Assembly: GCF_002236805.1 (NCBI RefSeq)
Contig: NZ_NIQA01000005.1
Coordinates: 1-64,000, forward strand
Source: Pusillimonas sp. T2
GTDB taxonomy: Bacteria > Pseudomonadota > Gammaproteobacteria > Burkholderiales > Burkholderiaceae_B
DNA length: 64,000 nt
Direction of reading: 5' to 3'
Below are positions 25,038 through 34,060 of this stretch, in pieces. The translations under genes and the position numbers were made by a program. The notes under the pieces are model-generated. The model was given only the letters and a program-made list of their open reading frames with translations. It had not been told where the DNA came from and did not search any database. How positions within the stretch are numbered: position 1 is the stretch's first letter; every line of letters begins with the position of its first letter.

Positions 25038-25955
25038 ATGAATATAAGTTTTCGGCAGATCAAAGCGTTTTTGCATGTGGCGCGGCTGGGTAATTTCACA
25101 CGCGCCGCCGAACAGATGCACGTCACGCAAGCCGGCCTCAGCATCATGATGCGCGAGCTCGAGTCGCAACTTAATTGTCGCTTGTTCGACCGCACCACCC
25201 GTAACGTTACGCTAACCGCCGCTGGGCAAGAGTTCCTGCCGGTGGCGTCTCGTATGGTGCAAGAGCTGGAATCGTCTGCCCAGTACCTGGGCGAACTGAC
25301 CGACCGTGCGAATCAGACTTTGAATGTTGGTGTGACGCCGTTGGTGGCCTCCAATATTTTGCCGGCGGCATGCCGGATGTTCCGCCTGATGCACCCGGAG
25401 GTCAACATTCGTCTGGTCGATGCCATACCGGCGCAAGTGCAGCATATGGTCGAAGGCGGCGAGCTTGATTTCGGTCTGGGGGCTTTTTTCAAGCCGACGT
25501 CCGGTGTCGAGCTCGTGTCATTGTTCGAGTATCAACTGATGTGGGTGGCGCCAGTCGATTTCAATGCGCCTGAGGGCGGGCCGCTGCCCGATGCCAAGGT
25601 TATTCCGTGGTCAAGCCTGATCGACGTGCCGCTGATGGGGTTGCCGCCCGAAAACCGCATTCAGCAAGTGGTCGAGAAACACCTGGCGGCCATAGGCCGA
25701 GCCAACGAAGAGCGCCTGACCCTGAATAATTTTGAAACCGTGATTGCGATGGTGTCTTCGGGGCTGGGTACGGCTATTGTGCCATCGTATGCCAATGCGG
25801 CTTGCAAGCGTTATGGTGTGCGCACCGCTATTATTAATGAGCCAGCGGCGTCGCTGAGTTTTTATCGCATTACCAAACGGGGGCGTGCCGAGGCCGTACT
25901 TATGCCCGATTTTATCGATGCGTTTGTGTCGGCTGTGCCGATACATACCCTTTAA
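25038..25955 (+). CDS. LysR-family transcriptional regulator
   Basis: This 305-residue regulator has an N-terminal helix-turn-helix at residues ~1-60 (ISFRQIKAFLHVARLGNFTRAAEQMHVTQAGLSIMMRELESQL). The effector domain contains VGVTPLVASNILPAACRMF and SSGLGTAIVPSYA. The ATG at 25038 lies in an AT-rich leader. It is divergent from the aldehyde dehydrogenase - VanA-type - alcohol dehydrogenase set and 23 bases upstream of the amidase gene, so it may control both directions. Confidence 0.9.
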   Translation: MNISFRQIKAFLHVARLGNFTRAAEQMHVTQAGLSIMMRELESQLNCRLFDRTTRNVTLTAAGQEFLPVASRMVQELESSAQYLGELTDRANQTLNVGVTPLVASNILPAACRMFRLMHPEVNIRLVDAIPAQVQHMVEGGELDFGLGAFFKPTSGVELVSLFEYQLMWVAPVDFNAPEGGPLPDAKVIPWSSLIDVPLMGLPPENRIQQVVEKHLAAIGRANEERLTLNNFETVIAMVSSGLGTAIVPSYANAACKRYGVRTAIINEPAASLSFYRITKRGRAEAVLMPDFIDAFVSAVPIHTL

Positions 25956-25978
25956 GCCATTGTTGCAGGGGGCTTGTT

Positions 25979-27454
25979 ATGAATTCATCCGTGTCAGACG
26001 TCCGAGTACAGGCGCTGCGCAGTTATACCGTCCCGGACCATGTCGACCCGATCGGCATGCCGAACCGAGTCTGGCCTGGCGTTGCGCCGGGTTTTTTCGG
26101 GGGCATGTCGGTGGCACAAGCACCGCTGGCCCGGTTGGCCAGGCAAGTGGCTTCGGGCGAGGTCAATCCGGTTGACCGGGTGCAGCATTTCCTCAAGGTG
26201 ATTGCCGAACATGCCGCATTGAATGTGTTCATTCATGTCGATGCCGACGGGGCGCTTAAAAAGGCACGGCAATTGCAGCGCCAAATTGCCGATGGACGTG
26301 ATCCGGGGCCGTTGGCAGGCATTGTGTTTGCTGTTAAAGACTGTATTCCGGTGGCCGGTTTGCCATATCAGGCGGGGTCGCTGTCCATCAGTAGGCAAGT
26401 TGCCGGACAGAGCGCGCCTGCCGTGGCCCGGCTTGAGGCCGCGGGTGCCATCGTTATTGGCATGGCAAATATGCATGAGCTGTCGTATGGCGGCCTGTCG
26501 AATAACGCGCATTTTGGTGCGGTAGGTCACCCGCTCGATGCTTCTTGTGTGCCAGGTGGTTCAAGCGGTGGTTCGGCTGCAGCCGTAGCCGCAGGCATGG
26601 TTGACTTTGCCTTGGGCACTGATGCGGCCGGTTCGGTGCGCATGCCGGCGGCGCTGTGCGGACTGGTGGGGTTCAAAGCCAGTTACGACGTCATTCCGCG
26701 CGACGCGGTGATACCGTTGACCTTTACGCTCGATCATGTGGGCCCGTTAACCAAAACCGTGGCAGACGCTGCCCTGCTGAGCACCTTGATGGTACAGGCA
26801 GCGCCTGAGGCTGCCGATACCCAAGCCACGACGTTTGCGCTGGCTGACATTACTGCGTTTTGCCCGCAAAACTTATTTCACGATATGTTGCAGCCCAGTG
26901 TGCAGGCGGCATACGGTAGTGCACTACATAAATTGCAGCAGGCCGGGTTGCAGATGCGACAGGGCAACATTGCTGCGCTTGATCAGGCACCCGCCATCCA
27001 GCATGTGACGTTGGCTGCCGAGGCAGCGCAGGTTCACGACAACTGGGCGCTGCGTCGCCCAGAACACATTGCGCCCGACATCAGGGCACGACTCGAGGCC
27101 GGCAAAGCGATTTCAGCAGTCGACTACATCAAAGCCCAGCGCTTGCGTACGGTTCTGACTCAAGCGTTATCGGCCCCACTAGAGGGGCCTGCGTCTGTGA
27201 TGGTGACCCCAACGGCATTAACGGTTGCGTGTCCGGCCGATGCTGTGATTCATCACGGCAATCAAGCTATTGCTGCGCGTACCGTACTCACACGATTGAC
27301 CTCTCCGTTCAACTTGACGGGTATGCCGGCTATTTCCATACCTTGCGGTGTAGATGCGGCTGGCTTCCCGGTCGGCTTGCATATTGCCGGTAAGTTGGGT
27401 GATGATGCTTTGGTTTTGGCGGCAGCCGCCGCGTTTGAGGCCGTGTTGATGTAA
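25979..27454 (+). CDS. amidase (amidase-signature family)
   Basis: This 491-residue amidase-signature hydrolase has the Ser-cisSer-Lys triad: Lys120 in FAVKDCIP, Ser195 in GGSSGGSAAAVAAG, and Ser219 in GTDAAGSVRMPAALCG. It resembles AtzF/GatA-type amidases but lacks a GatB partner, so it is a catabolic amidase rather than the tRNA amidotransferase. It follows the LysR gene by 23 bases and precedes the XdhC-like gene by 34 bases. The substrate would be a carboxamide or carbamoyl compound and cannot be named from sequence. Confidence 0.87.
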   Translation: MNSSVSDVRVQALRSYTVPDHVDPIGMPNRVWPGVAPGFFGGMSVAQAPLARLARQVASGEVNPVDRVQHFLKVIAEHAALNVFIHVDADGALKKARQLQRQIADGRDPGPLAGIVFAVKDCIPVAGLPYQAGSLSISRQVAGQSAPAVARLEAAGAIVIGMANMHELSYGGLSNNAHFGAVGHPLDASCVPGGSSGGSAAAVAAGMVDFALGTDAAGSVRMPAALCGLVGFKASYDVIPRDAVIPLTFTLDHVGPLTKTVADAALLSTLMVQAAPEAADTQATTFALADITAFCPQNLFHDMLQPSVQAAYGSALHKLQQAGLQMRQGNIAALDQAPAIQHVTLAAEAAQVHDNWALRRPEHIAPDIRARLEAGKAISAVDYIKAQRLRTVLTQALSAPLEGPASVMVTPTALTVACPADAVIHHGNQAIAARTVLTRLTSPFNLTGMPAISIPCGVDAAGFPVGLHIAGKLGDDALVLAAAAAFEAVLM

Positions 27455-27488
27455 AGCATCAGCGTCGACGGTCTATGGATAAAGAATT

Positions 27489-28541
27489 ATGGAAAATCTT
27501 GATCTGGTTGTATTGCGCGCGCTGAAAGACTGGCGTCTGGCGGGCAAGCGCGGGCTGCTGGCAACCGTGGTACGCACCTGGGGTTCGTCGCCTCGGCCTG
27601 TCGGCTCGACCATGGCGCTTTGCGAAGATGGTTCGGTGGTGGGGTCGGTGTCGGGTGGTTGCATTGAAGACGATCTGATTTACCGGTTTACCAAAGCCTA
27701 TGCTGGGGCGCCGCAGAACGAAGACATGCCGCATGGGGCGCCGCGATTTTTAAAGTACGGGATCAAGGCCGACGAGGCCCACCGGTTTGGTTTGCCCTGC
27801 GGCGGCACACTAGAGCTGTTGCTGGAATTCGACCCCGATGCCCAGGCGCTGGCCACACTTATTGCATCGCTCGAGCAAGGCAAGCTCATGCAGCGCAGCG
27901 TCAATCTGGCCGATGGTGTGGTCATGCTTCGCGAAGCCGAGCAACCCGAAGCACTGGCTGTTTCCGATACGGCGCTGGTCAACACCTTTGGGCCCGAATA
28001 CCGCATGTTGTTGATCGGGGCCGGGCAATTGGCCGAATACCTGGCCACTATGGCGCTGTTTAATGGGTTTGCCGTTACCGTCTGCGATCCGCGCGAAGAA
28101 TACCGAGGTAGTTGGTCGGTGCCTGGCGTCAAGGTGGTGTCCGACATGCCTGATGATGTGGTTTTGGCGTTCAAGGCCGACCGTCGTTCGTGCATTATTG
28201 CCTTAACACACGACCCTAAACTCGACGACCTGGCGCTGCTTGAGGCCCTTGAAACCGAGGCCTTTTATATCGGCGCCATCGGCTCGCGCAGCAACAACGA
28301 GGCTCGTCATCAGCGCATGATTGAGCATTTGGGCCAAACCCGCGAAACGCTGCAGCGTTTGCGCGGGCCTATCGGTATTTTTATTGGTAGTAAAACGCCG
28401 CCCGAAATCGCCGTCAGCATCATGGCCGAAGTGTTAGCCGTTAAAAACGGCGTAACCTTGCCGCGCGATATGGAAGTGGCCTATGCCAAGAACAATGCGG
28501 GTGTTGCTTCGTCGGGCGCCGACGCTATGTGTTCGATCTAG
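27489..28541 (+). CDS. XdhC/CoxI-family protein (molybdoenzyme accessory)
   Basis: This 350-residue protein has the N-terminal XdhC_CoxI domain (TVVRTWGSSPRPVGSTMAL..DGSVVGSVSGGCIEDD) and a C-terminal Rossmann domain (MLLIGAGQLAEYLATMALFNGFAVTVCDPR). Family members insert the sulfurated molybdenum cofactor into xanthine-dehydrogenase/CO-dehydrogenase-like enzymes. No molybdenum hydroxylase genes lie in this window, so it is an orphan here. It may serve an enzyme encoded elsewhere, or have another role tied to the amidase next to it. Its stop codon overlaps the convergent oxygenase stop by four bases. Confidence 0.85.
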   Translation: MENLDLVVLRALKDWRLAGKRGLLATVVRTWGSSPRPVGSTMALCEDGSVVGSVSGGCIEDDLIYRFTKAYAGAPQNEDMPHGAPRFLKYGIKADEAHRFGLPCGGTLELLLEFDPDAQALATLIASLEQGKLMQRSVNLADGVVMLREAEQPEALAVSDTALVNTFGPEYRMLLIGAGQLAEYLATMALFNGFAVTVCDPREEYRGSWSVPGVKVVSDMPDDVVLAFKADRRSCIIALTHDPKLDDLALLEALETEAFYIGAIGSRSNNEARHQRMIEHLGQTRETLQRLRGPIGIFIGSKTPPEIAVSIMAEVLAVKNGVTLPRDMEVAYAKNNAGVASSGADAMCSI

Positions 28542-29164
28542 GCCAAAATTTGCGGCAGGTCGTCCCTGAACCAGCCGGTCAGACTCCAGCGTGTTTTGCG
28601 GGTGGGTAATACTTCGTGCCAGATTTGATCGCTTCTGAATACGACGAACCTGCCCGGCGTGGGTAATAGTCGGGTTACACGTTCAAGGCCGGCGTTGCCC
28701 GCTTCGTAAAGACACAGTTCGCCGCCGTCGTCGGGCCCCCAGTCTTCGTTCAGGTACAGCACGACCGAAATTTTTCGGTGGGGGCAATTGCGATGTTGAT
28801 CAAGGTGTTTTTTGTACCCATAGCCACTGCCGTACCGCGCGAAATGCAGTTCTTCGCTACGCAGGCCTAAAAAGTAAGTTTGGTTCAGGGTTTGGCGCAA
28901 ATCGGCCAGAAAAAGAAAGAAAGGGTGCGCGGCGTAGGGGGGGAGATGAGGGTCGACCCAGCAAATGCTGTCGCCGCGGATGTCGGTGTTTTTTTGCCGG
29001 CTTGCGTGTTGCCCGATGAGTGCATCGTGGAACTGGCCGGCTTCGAAAAGTGTTTGACTGGCCTCTTTTAATGAATGCCGCCATTCGACGGGGATGACCT
29101 CGTCGGACATGGCCCAACCCGAGGTCTCGAGGCTGGTAAAAAGCTGATCAGGGAGTGCGATCAA
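28538..29164 (-). CDS. 2-oxoglutarate/Fe(II)-dependent oxygenase (prolyl 4-hydroxylase-like)
   Basis: This 208-residue protein has the double-stranded beta-helix iron site: His120-x-Asp122 in YKKHLDQH, distal His183 in IWHEV, and Arg192 in TRWSLTGWFR for binding 2-oxoglutarate. The order and spacing match prolyl 4-hydroxylase-like (P4Hc) enzymes, which hydroxylate a protein side chain or small molecule using O2 and 2-oxoglutarate. It stands alone on the minus strand, convergent with the XdhC-like gene. Nothing nearby indicates its substrate. Confidence 0.82.
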   Translation of the reverse strand: MIALPDQLFTSLETSGWAMSDEVIPVEWRHSLKEASQTLFEAGQFHDALIGQHASRQKNTDIRGDSICWVDPHLPPYAAHPFFLFLADLRQTLNQTYFLGLRSEELHFARYGSGYGYKKHLDQHRNCPHRKISVVLYLNEDWGPDDGGELCLYEAGNAGLERVTRLLPTPGRFVVFRSDQIWHEVLPTRKTRWSLTGWFRDDLPQILA

Positions 29165-29317
29165 GATGAACGCCTAAAGCTGGAATTTTAAGCGATTTCC
29201 CCTAGTTTTCTCAAAATGCTTTAAGGGTAAAATTTTTTTGTTTCAAGCGCCTGCGCTGCGGGCCGGCCGGTGCCAATGCCCGGTATGTTCTGCAGCAGGC
29301 AGACATAGGCTAGGCAG

Positions 29318-30310
29318 ATGACAGAATCGATTTCTTTAAACGTATGTGTGGTGGGCGCGGGTGCGATCGGGTGCACGCTTGCAGCGAGGTTGCAGGCCGC
29401 AGGGCAGCCGGTGAATGTGCTGGCCCGAGGGGCGACGCTGGCGGCCTTGCAATCCGATGGCATTCGCCTGCACGACCTGGACGGAGAGCACCGCGTTCAC
29501 GTGAATGCTAGTGACGACTGTGCCGACTTTGGCGTCCAAGATATTGTGTTTGTATGCACCAAGGCACAAGCCTTGCCCGCCTTGTTGCCCACGCTGGCGC
29601 CTTTGGTGGGCAACGATACCGTGGTCGTGCCCATGGTTAACGGTGTGCCGTGGTGGTACTTTTTTGCCGAAGGTGGCCGCTTTGATGGGCAGCCGGTTCA
29701 TGCGGTTGACCCTGACGGCGTCCTGACGCGTGCCTTGCCGTTGGCCAACGTGATTGGCTGCGTGGTGTTCATTACCGCTCAAGCGTTGTCTCCGGGGGTA
29801 ATAAAGTCCGTCAATCCGCACCTGGTGGTCTTTGGCGAACCGTCCGGAAAACTCACCCCGCGTCTGGAACGTTTGCGCAGCATGGTAGAGCGGGCGGGTA
29901 TAGAGGCGCGCGGCGTTGACCGTATTCGCGATACGCTTTGGACCAAAATTTTGGCCAATCTGACGTCCAACCCGCTGTCGGTTGTCATTGGCGGTACGCT
30001 TGATCAGTTGTATTCCGAGCCCGACATCAAGCAGATTGTGGTCAAAATGCTGAATGAAGGGTTGGCTGTGGCGGCAGCCTACGGCGCGCGCATCAACTTT
30101 GACCCGCACACCTTTTTAGAACTGGCTGCCGGCATGGGCCCCGTAAAAACGTCGATGTTGCAAGATTACGAGAAAGGCCTGCCGCTCGAGCTGGCCGCTA
30201 TTGGCGATGCCGTCATCGAGCTGGCAGACCGTATGAATATCCCCATGCCGGTCAGTCGCGACATTCTGGCGCTGGCGCGGTTTCGGGGCGTTCACGCCTC
30301 TACACAATAA
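29318..30310 (+). CDS. 2-dehydropantoate 2-reductase family protein (PanE-like)
   Basis: This 330-residue NADPH-dependent ketoacid reductase has the N-terminal GAGAIG Rossmann motif (13-18), VPMVNGVPWW in the middle and catalytic Lys210 with Asn214 in the C-terminal domain (LWTKILANLTSN). True PanE reduces ketopantoate to pantoate for coenzyme A synthesis. Proteobacteria often carry extra PanE-like paralogues in catabolic clusters, and this one sits 24 bases before a class II aldolase gene, so a catabolic 2-ketoacid role is also possible. The ATG at 29318 is used. Confidence 0.85.
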   Translation: MTESISLNVCVVGAGAIGCTLAARLQAAGQPVNVLARGATLAALQSDGIRLHDLDGEHRVHVNASDDCADFGVQDIVFVCTKAQALPALLPTLAPLVGNDTVVVPMVNGVPWWYFFAEGGRFDGQPVHAVDPDGVLTRALPLANVIGCVVFITAQALSPGVIKSVNPHLVVFGEPSGKLTPRLERLRSMVERAGIEARGVDRIRDTLWTKILANLTSNPLSVVIGGTLDQLYSEPDIKQIVVKMLNEGLAVAAAYGARINFDPHTFLELAAGMGPVKTSMLQDYEKGLPLELAAIGDAVIELADRMNIPMPVSRDILALARFRGVHASTQ

Positions 30311-30334
30311 CGTTTACCCCAAGGAGACCTGACT

Positions 30335-31093
30335 ATGTCACCCGTTACCCGCCCCGATCACTGTCCCGAGGCCGAATGGGCTTTGCGCGAACAACTGGCG
30401 TATTGCTACCGGTTGGTTGATTTTTTTGGCTGGACCGAAACTATTTTCAACCATATTTCGGCGCGTTTGCCGGGGCCTGCGCATCATTATCTGGTCAACC
30501 CCTTTGGCTTGAATTACAGCGAGGTCACCCCCGCTAACCTGCTGAAGGTTGATCTCGATGGCCATAAGCTTGAGGCCTCCGAATACGATGCAAACCCAGC
30601 GGGTTTTGCTTTGCACAGCGCTGTACATGGTGCGCGCGACGATATCCATTGCCTGATTCACACCCATACGACGCCCATCTCGGCCGTGGCGCAAAAGCAG
30701 AACGGTTTTGATCACAACAATTTTTACGGGGCGCAGTTGTATGGGCGTGTCGGTTATCACGCCTTCGAGGGAATTACGCTGTTTGCCGACGAAAAGGCCC
30801 GCATGCTGGACAGTTTGGGTAACAAACACATTCTCGTGCTGCGTAATCATGGCGTGGCCGTGGGCGAAAGCTCCATCGAAAAAGCATTTTTCCTGCTCTG
30901 GACGGTGCAGCGCGCTGCCGAAATTCAGTGTCAGGCGGCGGCGATGGGGGGCGAGGATGTAGCGTTGTCAGACGAAATTGCACAGAAATGCGCAGACTTG
31001 ACGGCCATGCTTATTCGTGAAGACGATTTCGCCGTTAAGTTCTTCAAGGCCATGGTGCGCAAAATGCATGCCGAAAAAGGGGCCTCCTGGTAG
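30335..31093 (+). CDS. class II aldolase/adducin family protein
   Basis: This 252-residue member of the class II aldolase family has zinc-site histidines His109 and His111 (IHTHTTP) and His172 (RNHGVAVG). The N-terminal FNHISARLPGPAHHYLVNPFGLNYSEVTPANLLKV block is also present, of which NHISAR and NPFGL are the recognisable core. Such proteins cleave or decarboxylate hydroxy-acids or sugar phosphates. An AAGGAG site precedes the ATG at 30335. It is coupled to the PanE-like gene and followed after 100 bases by the second TRAP importer, suggesting a shared catabolic unit. The substrate is unknown. Confidence 0.82.
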   Translation: MSPVTRPDHCPEAEWALREQLAYCYRLVDFFGWTETIFNHISARLPGPAHHYLVNPFGLNYSEVTPANLLKVDLDGHKLEASEYDANPAGFALHSAVHGARDDIHCLIHTHTTPISAVAQKQNGFDHNNFYGAQLYGRVGYHAFEGITLFADEKARMLDSLGNKHILVLRNHGVAVGESSIEKAFFLLWTVQRAAEIQCQAAAMGGEDVALSDEIAQKCADLTAMLIREDDFAVKFFKAMVRKMHAEKGASW

Positions 31094-31193
31094 GCGATGT
31101 GTGGAGCGACTCTTCAAGTGTTACATGCAGATGGTTTAGGCTGTCATTGTTTAAGGTTAAAATTCTGCGCTCAACGCTTACAGGACGAGTCGT

Positions 31194-31724
31194 ATGCAAC
31201 AATCTTTCGAGACACAGTCCGAGCCGGTCGGCGGCTCCGGGCTGTCGCGGGCCTATAGGGGCCTGTTAAACGGTACGGGCGCTTTTGCCGCCTTGCTTTT
31301 CTTTGCCATGGCGCTACTGGTGTGCGCCGATGTTCTGCTTCGAAACCTGGGCGTCATGTCTATTCAGTGGGCGGTAGAAGTCACTGAATACATGATGATG
31401 ATTGCCGCGTTTTGTGCGGCGCCCTGGTTGGTTTACACCAACGACCACATTCGTGTCGACGTCATTGTGCGTAATTTCACCGGGGCGGCCGCCTTCCTGG
31501 TCGGGTTGGTCTCTTACGGTGTATGCCTGTTTATTTCGGCAGTATTGGCCTGGTATAGCTACACCAGTTTGCTCGACGCCGCGCAACAGGGCGGTATCGT
31601 GTTCAAAGTGCTGATGTTCCCCGAATGGTGGCTGGGGCTGCCCATGCTGTTTTGCTTTGTGCTGCTGACCATCGAATTTACGCGTCAGTTTGCAGGTCTG
31701 TTTTTCAAAAGTAAGGTGGCATGA
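31194..31724 (+). CDS. TRAP transporter small permease, DctQ type
   Basis: This 176-residue protein has four predicted membrane helices. The EVTEYMMMIAAFCAAPWLVYTNDHIRVDV pattern is present, of which AAPWLV..DHIRVD is the DctQ signature, and FPEWW precedes the last helix. It starts with an ATG after an AGGACGAG site, and its stop overlaps the large permease start (ATGA). It is the paralogue of the small permease at 3280. It belongs to a second complete TRAP importer, here in the order Q-M-P instead of P-Q-M. Confidence 0.92.
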   Translation: MQQSFETQSEPVGGSGLSRAYRGLLNGTGAFAALLFFAMALLVCADVLLRNLGVMSIQWAVEVTEYMMMIAAFCAAPWLVYTNDHIRVDVIVRNFTGAAAFLVGLVSYGVCLFISAVLAWYSYTSLLDAAQQGGIVFKVLMFPEWWLGLPMLFCFVLLTIEFTRQFAGLFFKSKVA

Positions 31725-33040
31725 TGGATTGGCAGTCGGCAATTATGTTGTTGTTGGGTACGCTCTTCGTGCTGATGCTCGTTGGCATGCCCGTTGCTTT
31801 TGCGTTTTTGGGGGTTAACCTGCTGGGCGCCTGGGTGTTCATGGGGGGCGAGGCCGGTGTCAGTCAGCTGGTTCGTAATTCCATTCAGTCAGTTAGCAGC
31901 TTTTCGTTAACGCCTATTCCGTTGTTCATCCTGATGGGCGAGGTGCTGTTTCATACCGGGTTGGCATTCAGGGCCATTAACGCCATCGAACGCCTGATCG
32001 CACGTGTGCCAGGGCGGTTGTCTGTCGTGTCGGTTGTCGGTGGCACAGTATTTGCGACTTTGTCGGGCTCTACTATTGCCAACACGGCCATGATGGGCGG
32101 TACCTTGTTGCCCGAAATGATGCGGCGCGGCTACCACCCTAACCTGGCTATGGGCCCGATTATGGCGGTGGGTGGTATTGCCATGCTCATCCCACCATCG
32201 GCGCTGGCCGTTATGTTGGGTAGTCTGGCCGGCATTTCCATTTCCAAGCTGCTTATCGGCGGCATTATTCCGGGCATTTTGTTGTCGATTATGTTCGTGG
32301 GTTATGTTGTTTTGCGCTGCAAAATGAACCCCGAATTGGCCCCGGCCGATGACCCCAGCGAACGCGTGTCGGGTTGGGAAAAGTGGAAGCCCTTCATGCG
32401 TGACGTGGTGCCGCTGCTGGGTATCTTCATTGCCGTGGTGGGCAGTATGCTGGTAGGTTGGGCGTCGCCAACCGAGTCGGCCGCCATTGGCGCCGTTGCG
32501 GCCACGCTTGCTACCGTGTGCTACGGCACTTTCACTGTCAGCAGTTTTTACAAGTCACTTATCGAAACTGCCCGCATTTCGGTGGTGATTCTGTTCGTGC
32601 TTATTGCGTCGACCACGTTCTCGCAGCTACTCAGTTTTTCGGGGGCAACCACCGGTTTGCTTAATCTGATTACCGAGTATGACCTGTCGCCCATGTGGCT
32701 GATTATCGGCATGTTGCTGATTTTGCTTGCTCTGGGGTGTGTGATTGACCAGGTCAGCATGATGATGATTACGCTGCCGTTCTTCATGCCTCTGGCCAAT
32801 GCGGCCGGTATCGACCCCATCTGGCTCGGCGTGATGTTCTTGCTGGCTATGGAAATGGGCTTGCTGACACCGCCATTTGGTTTGCTGTGCATGGTCATGC
32901 AAAGTGTGGCCCCGCCACAAATTCGCCTGACGCAAATTTACGCGTCGGTCATGCCCTACCTTCTCATTGAGCTGCTGGTGTTGGGCTTGATCTTGTTAAT
33001 CCCGTGGCTGGCTGTGGGGCTGCCACAACTCATGATGTAA
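31721..33040 (+). CDS. TRAP transporter large permease, DctM type
   Basis: This 439-residue polytopic membrane protein has the DctM landmarks SLTPIPLFILMGEVLFHTG, SGSTIANTAMMGG and GGIAMLIPPSALAVMLGSLAG. It is closely similar along its length to the large permease at 1934 (same MDW start and same loop motifs), so the two systems are paralogues. It overlaps the small permease gene by four bases and is followed after 17 bases by the binding-protein gene. A second ATG at 31724 is an equally possible start. Confidence 0.94.
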   Translation: MMDWQSAIMLLLGTLFVLMLVGMPVAFAFLGVNLLGAWVFMGGEAGVSQLVRNSIQSVSSFSLTPIPLFILMGEVLFHTGLAFRAINAIERLIARVPGRLSVVSVVGGTVFATLSGSTIANTAMMGGTLLPEMMRRGYHPNLAMGPIMAVGGIAMLIPPSALAVMLGSLAGISISKLLIGGIIPGILLSIMFVGYVVLRCKMNPELAPADDPSERVSGWEKWKPFMRDVVPLLGIFIAVVGSMLVGWASPTESAAIGAVAATLATVCYGTFTVSSFYKSLIETARISVVILFVLIASTTFSQLLSFSGATTGLLNLITEYDLSPMWLIIGMLLILLALGCVIDQVSMMMITLPFFMPLANAAGIDPIWLGVMFLLAMEMGLLTPPFGLLCMVMQSVAPPQIRLTQIYASVMPYLLIELLVLGLILLIPWLAVGLPQLMM

Positions 33041-33057
33041 CCAAAGGAGATCCGTAC

Positions 33058-34026
33058 ATGAAATTTCAACTGAAAAAAATCGTGCTGGGCGCGGTGCTGG
33101 GCTTGGCCGCTGTGTCGGCACAAAGCGCAGAAGTGACACTGAAAGCCGTCAGCGTATTCAACAAAGATGCCTTTTTCTTCCGTCAGTTCAACGAGTTCAT
33201 GAACTCGGTGAATGCCGAAGGCAAAGGTCTGGTCCAGATCCAGTTTGTTGGCGGCCCTGAGTCCATGCCTCCGTTCGAAGTAGGCAGCGCCCTGCGTTCG
33301 GGTGTTGTCGACATCGCTAATACAACGGCCGTGTTCCATGCCAACTTGGTGCCCGAAGGGCTGGCCTTGACGGTGACCGACACCCCGATGGCCGAGCTGC
33401 GTAAAAACGGCGGCTACGAGCTGATGGACAAGATCCACCGCGAAAAGGCCAACATGGTGTGGCTGGGTCGTACCACCGATGGCTTGAAATACCACGTTTA
33501 CAGCAACAAAAAGCCCGACGGTAACTCGTTTGCCGGGATGAAGCTGCGCAGTGTGCCCGTATACCGTGCATTCTTCCAGTCGTTGGGTGCCGCACCTTTG
33601 CAAGTGCCCCCCGGCGAGGTCTTTACGGCGCTTGAGCGCGGTGTGGTCGACGGCTACGGCTGGCCCAGCGTAGGTATTTTCGACCTGGGTTGGCAAGAGA
33701 AAACCAAGTACCGCGTCGAACCCGGCTTTTACAACGTAGAAGTCAGTTTGTTCATGAACCAGGATACCTGGGAAAAGAAATTGAACAACGAACAGCGTGA
33801 GTTCTTGAAAGCGCAAATGGCCAAGATTGAAGCCAATTACGCTAAAGACCACGAACTGGCTGTTGCTGAGAAAAAACGTCAGGAAGAGTTCGGTATTGAA
33901 ATGGTATCGGTCGGCAATGGTGATGCTTTCGTCAAGCAAGCCAACGCCGAAGCCTGGAAAGCGATTGACCAGGCCAGCCCCAAGCATGCCGCTGAATTGC
34001 GCGCCAAGTTTGGTGGCAACAAGTAA
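33058..34026 (+). CDS. TRAP transporter substrate-binding protein, DctP type
   Basis: This 322-residue secreted binding protein has a signal peptide at MKFQLKKIVLGAVLGLAAV, with cleavage near QSA-EV. Landmarks are SMPPFEVGSALRSGVVDIAN, PPGEVFTALERGVVDGYGWP and TKYRVEPGFYNVEV, all shared with the DctP-type protein at 3835. The ATG at 33058 follows an AAAGGAGAT ribosome site and replaces a longer in-frame start that lacks a signal peptide. It should deliver an organic acid to the Q/M channel. Ligand identity is unknown. Confidence 0.94.
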   Translation: MKFQLKKIVLGAVLGLAAVSAQSAEVTLKAVSVFNKDAFFFRQFNEFMNSVNAEGKGLVQIQFVGGPESMPPFEVGSALRSGVVDIANTTAVFHANLVPEGLALTVTDTPMAELRKNGGYELMDKIHREKANMVWLGRTTDGLKYHVYSNKKPDGNSFAGMKLRSVPVYRAFFQSLGAAPLQVPPGEVFTALERGVVDGYGWPSVGIFDLGWQEKTKYRVEPGFYNVEVSLFMNQDTWEKKLNNEQREFLKAQMAKIEANYAKDHELAVAEKKRQEEFGIEMVSVGNGDAFVKQANAEAWKAIDQASPKHAAELRAKFGGNK

Positions 34027-34060
34027 TCAAAGCCTCATATAAACGGGTACGGAGCATATG

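Noticed and set aside
29336-30109. 257-codon minus-strand frame antisense to the PanE-like gene
   Set aside because: The plus-strand reductase has all family motifs; the antisense frame has none.
32956-33987. 343-codon open frame antisense to the second TRAP binding protein
   Set aside because: The plus strand encodes a complete secreted DctP-type protein with ribosome site and signal peptide; the antisense frame is a codon-use shadow.
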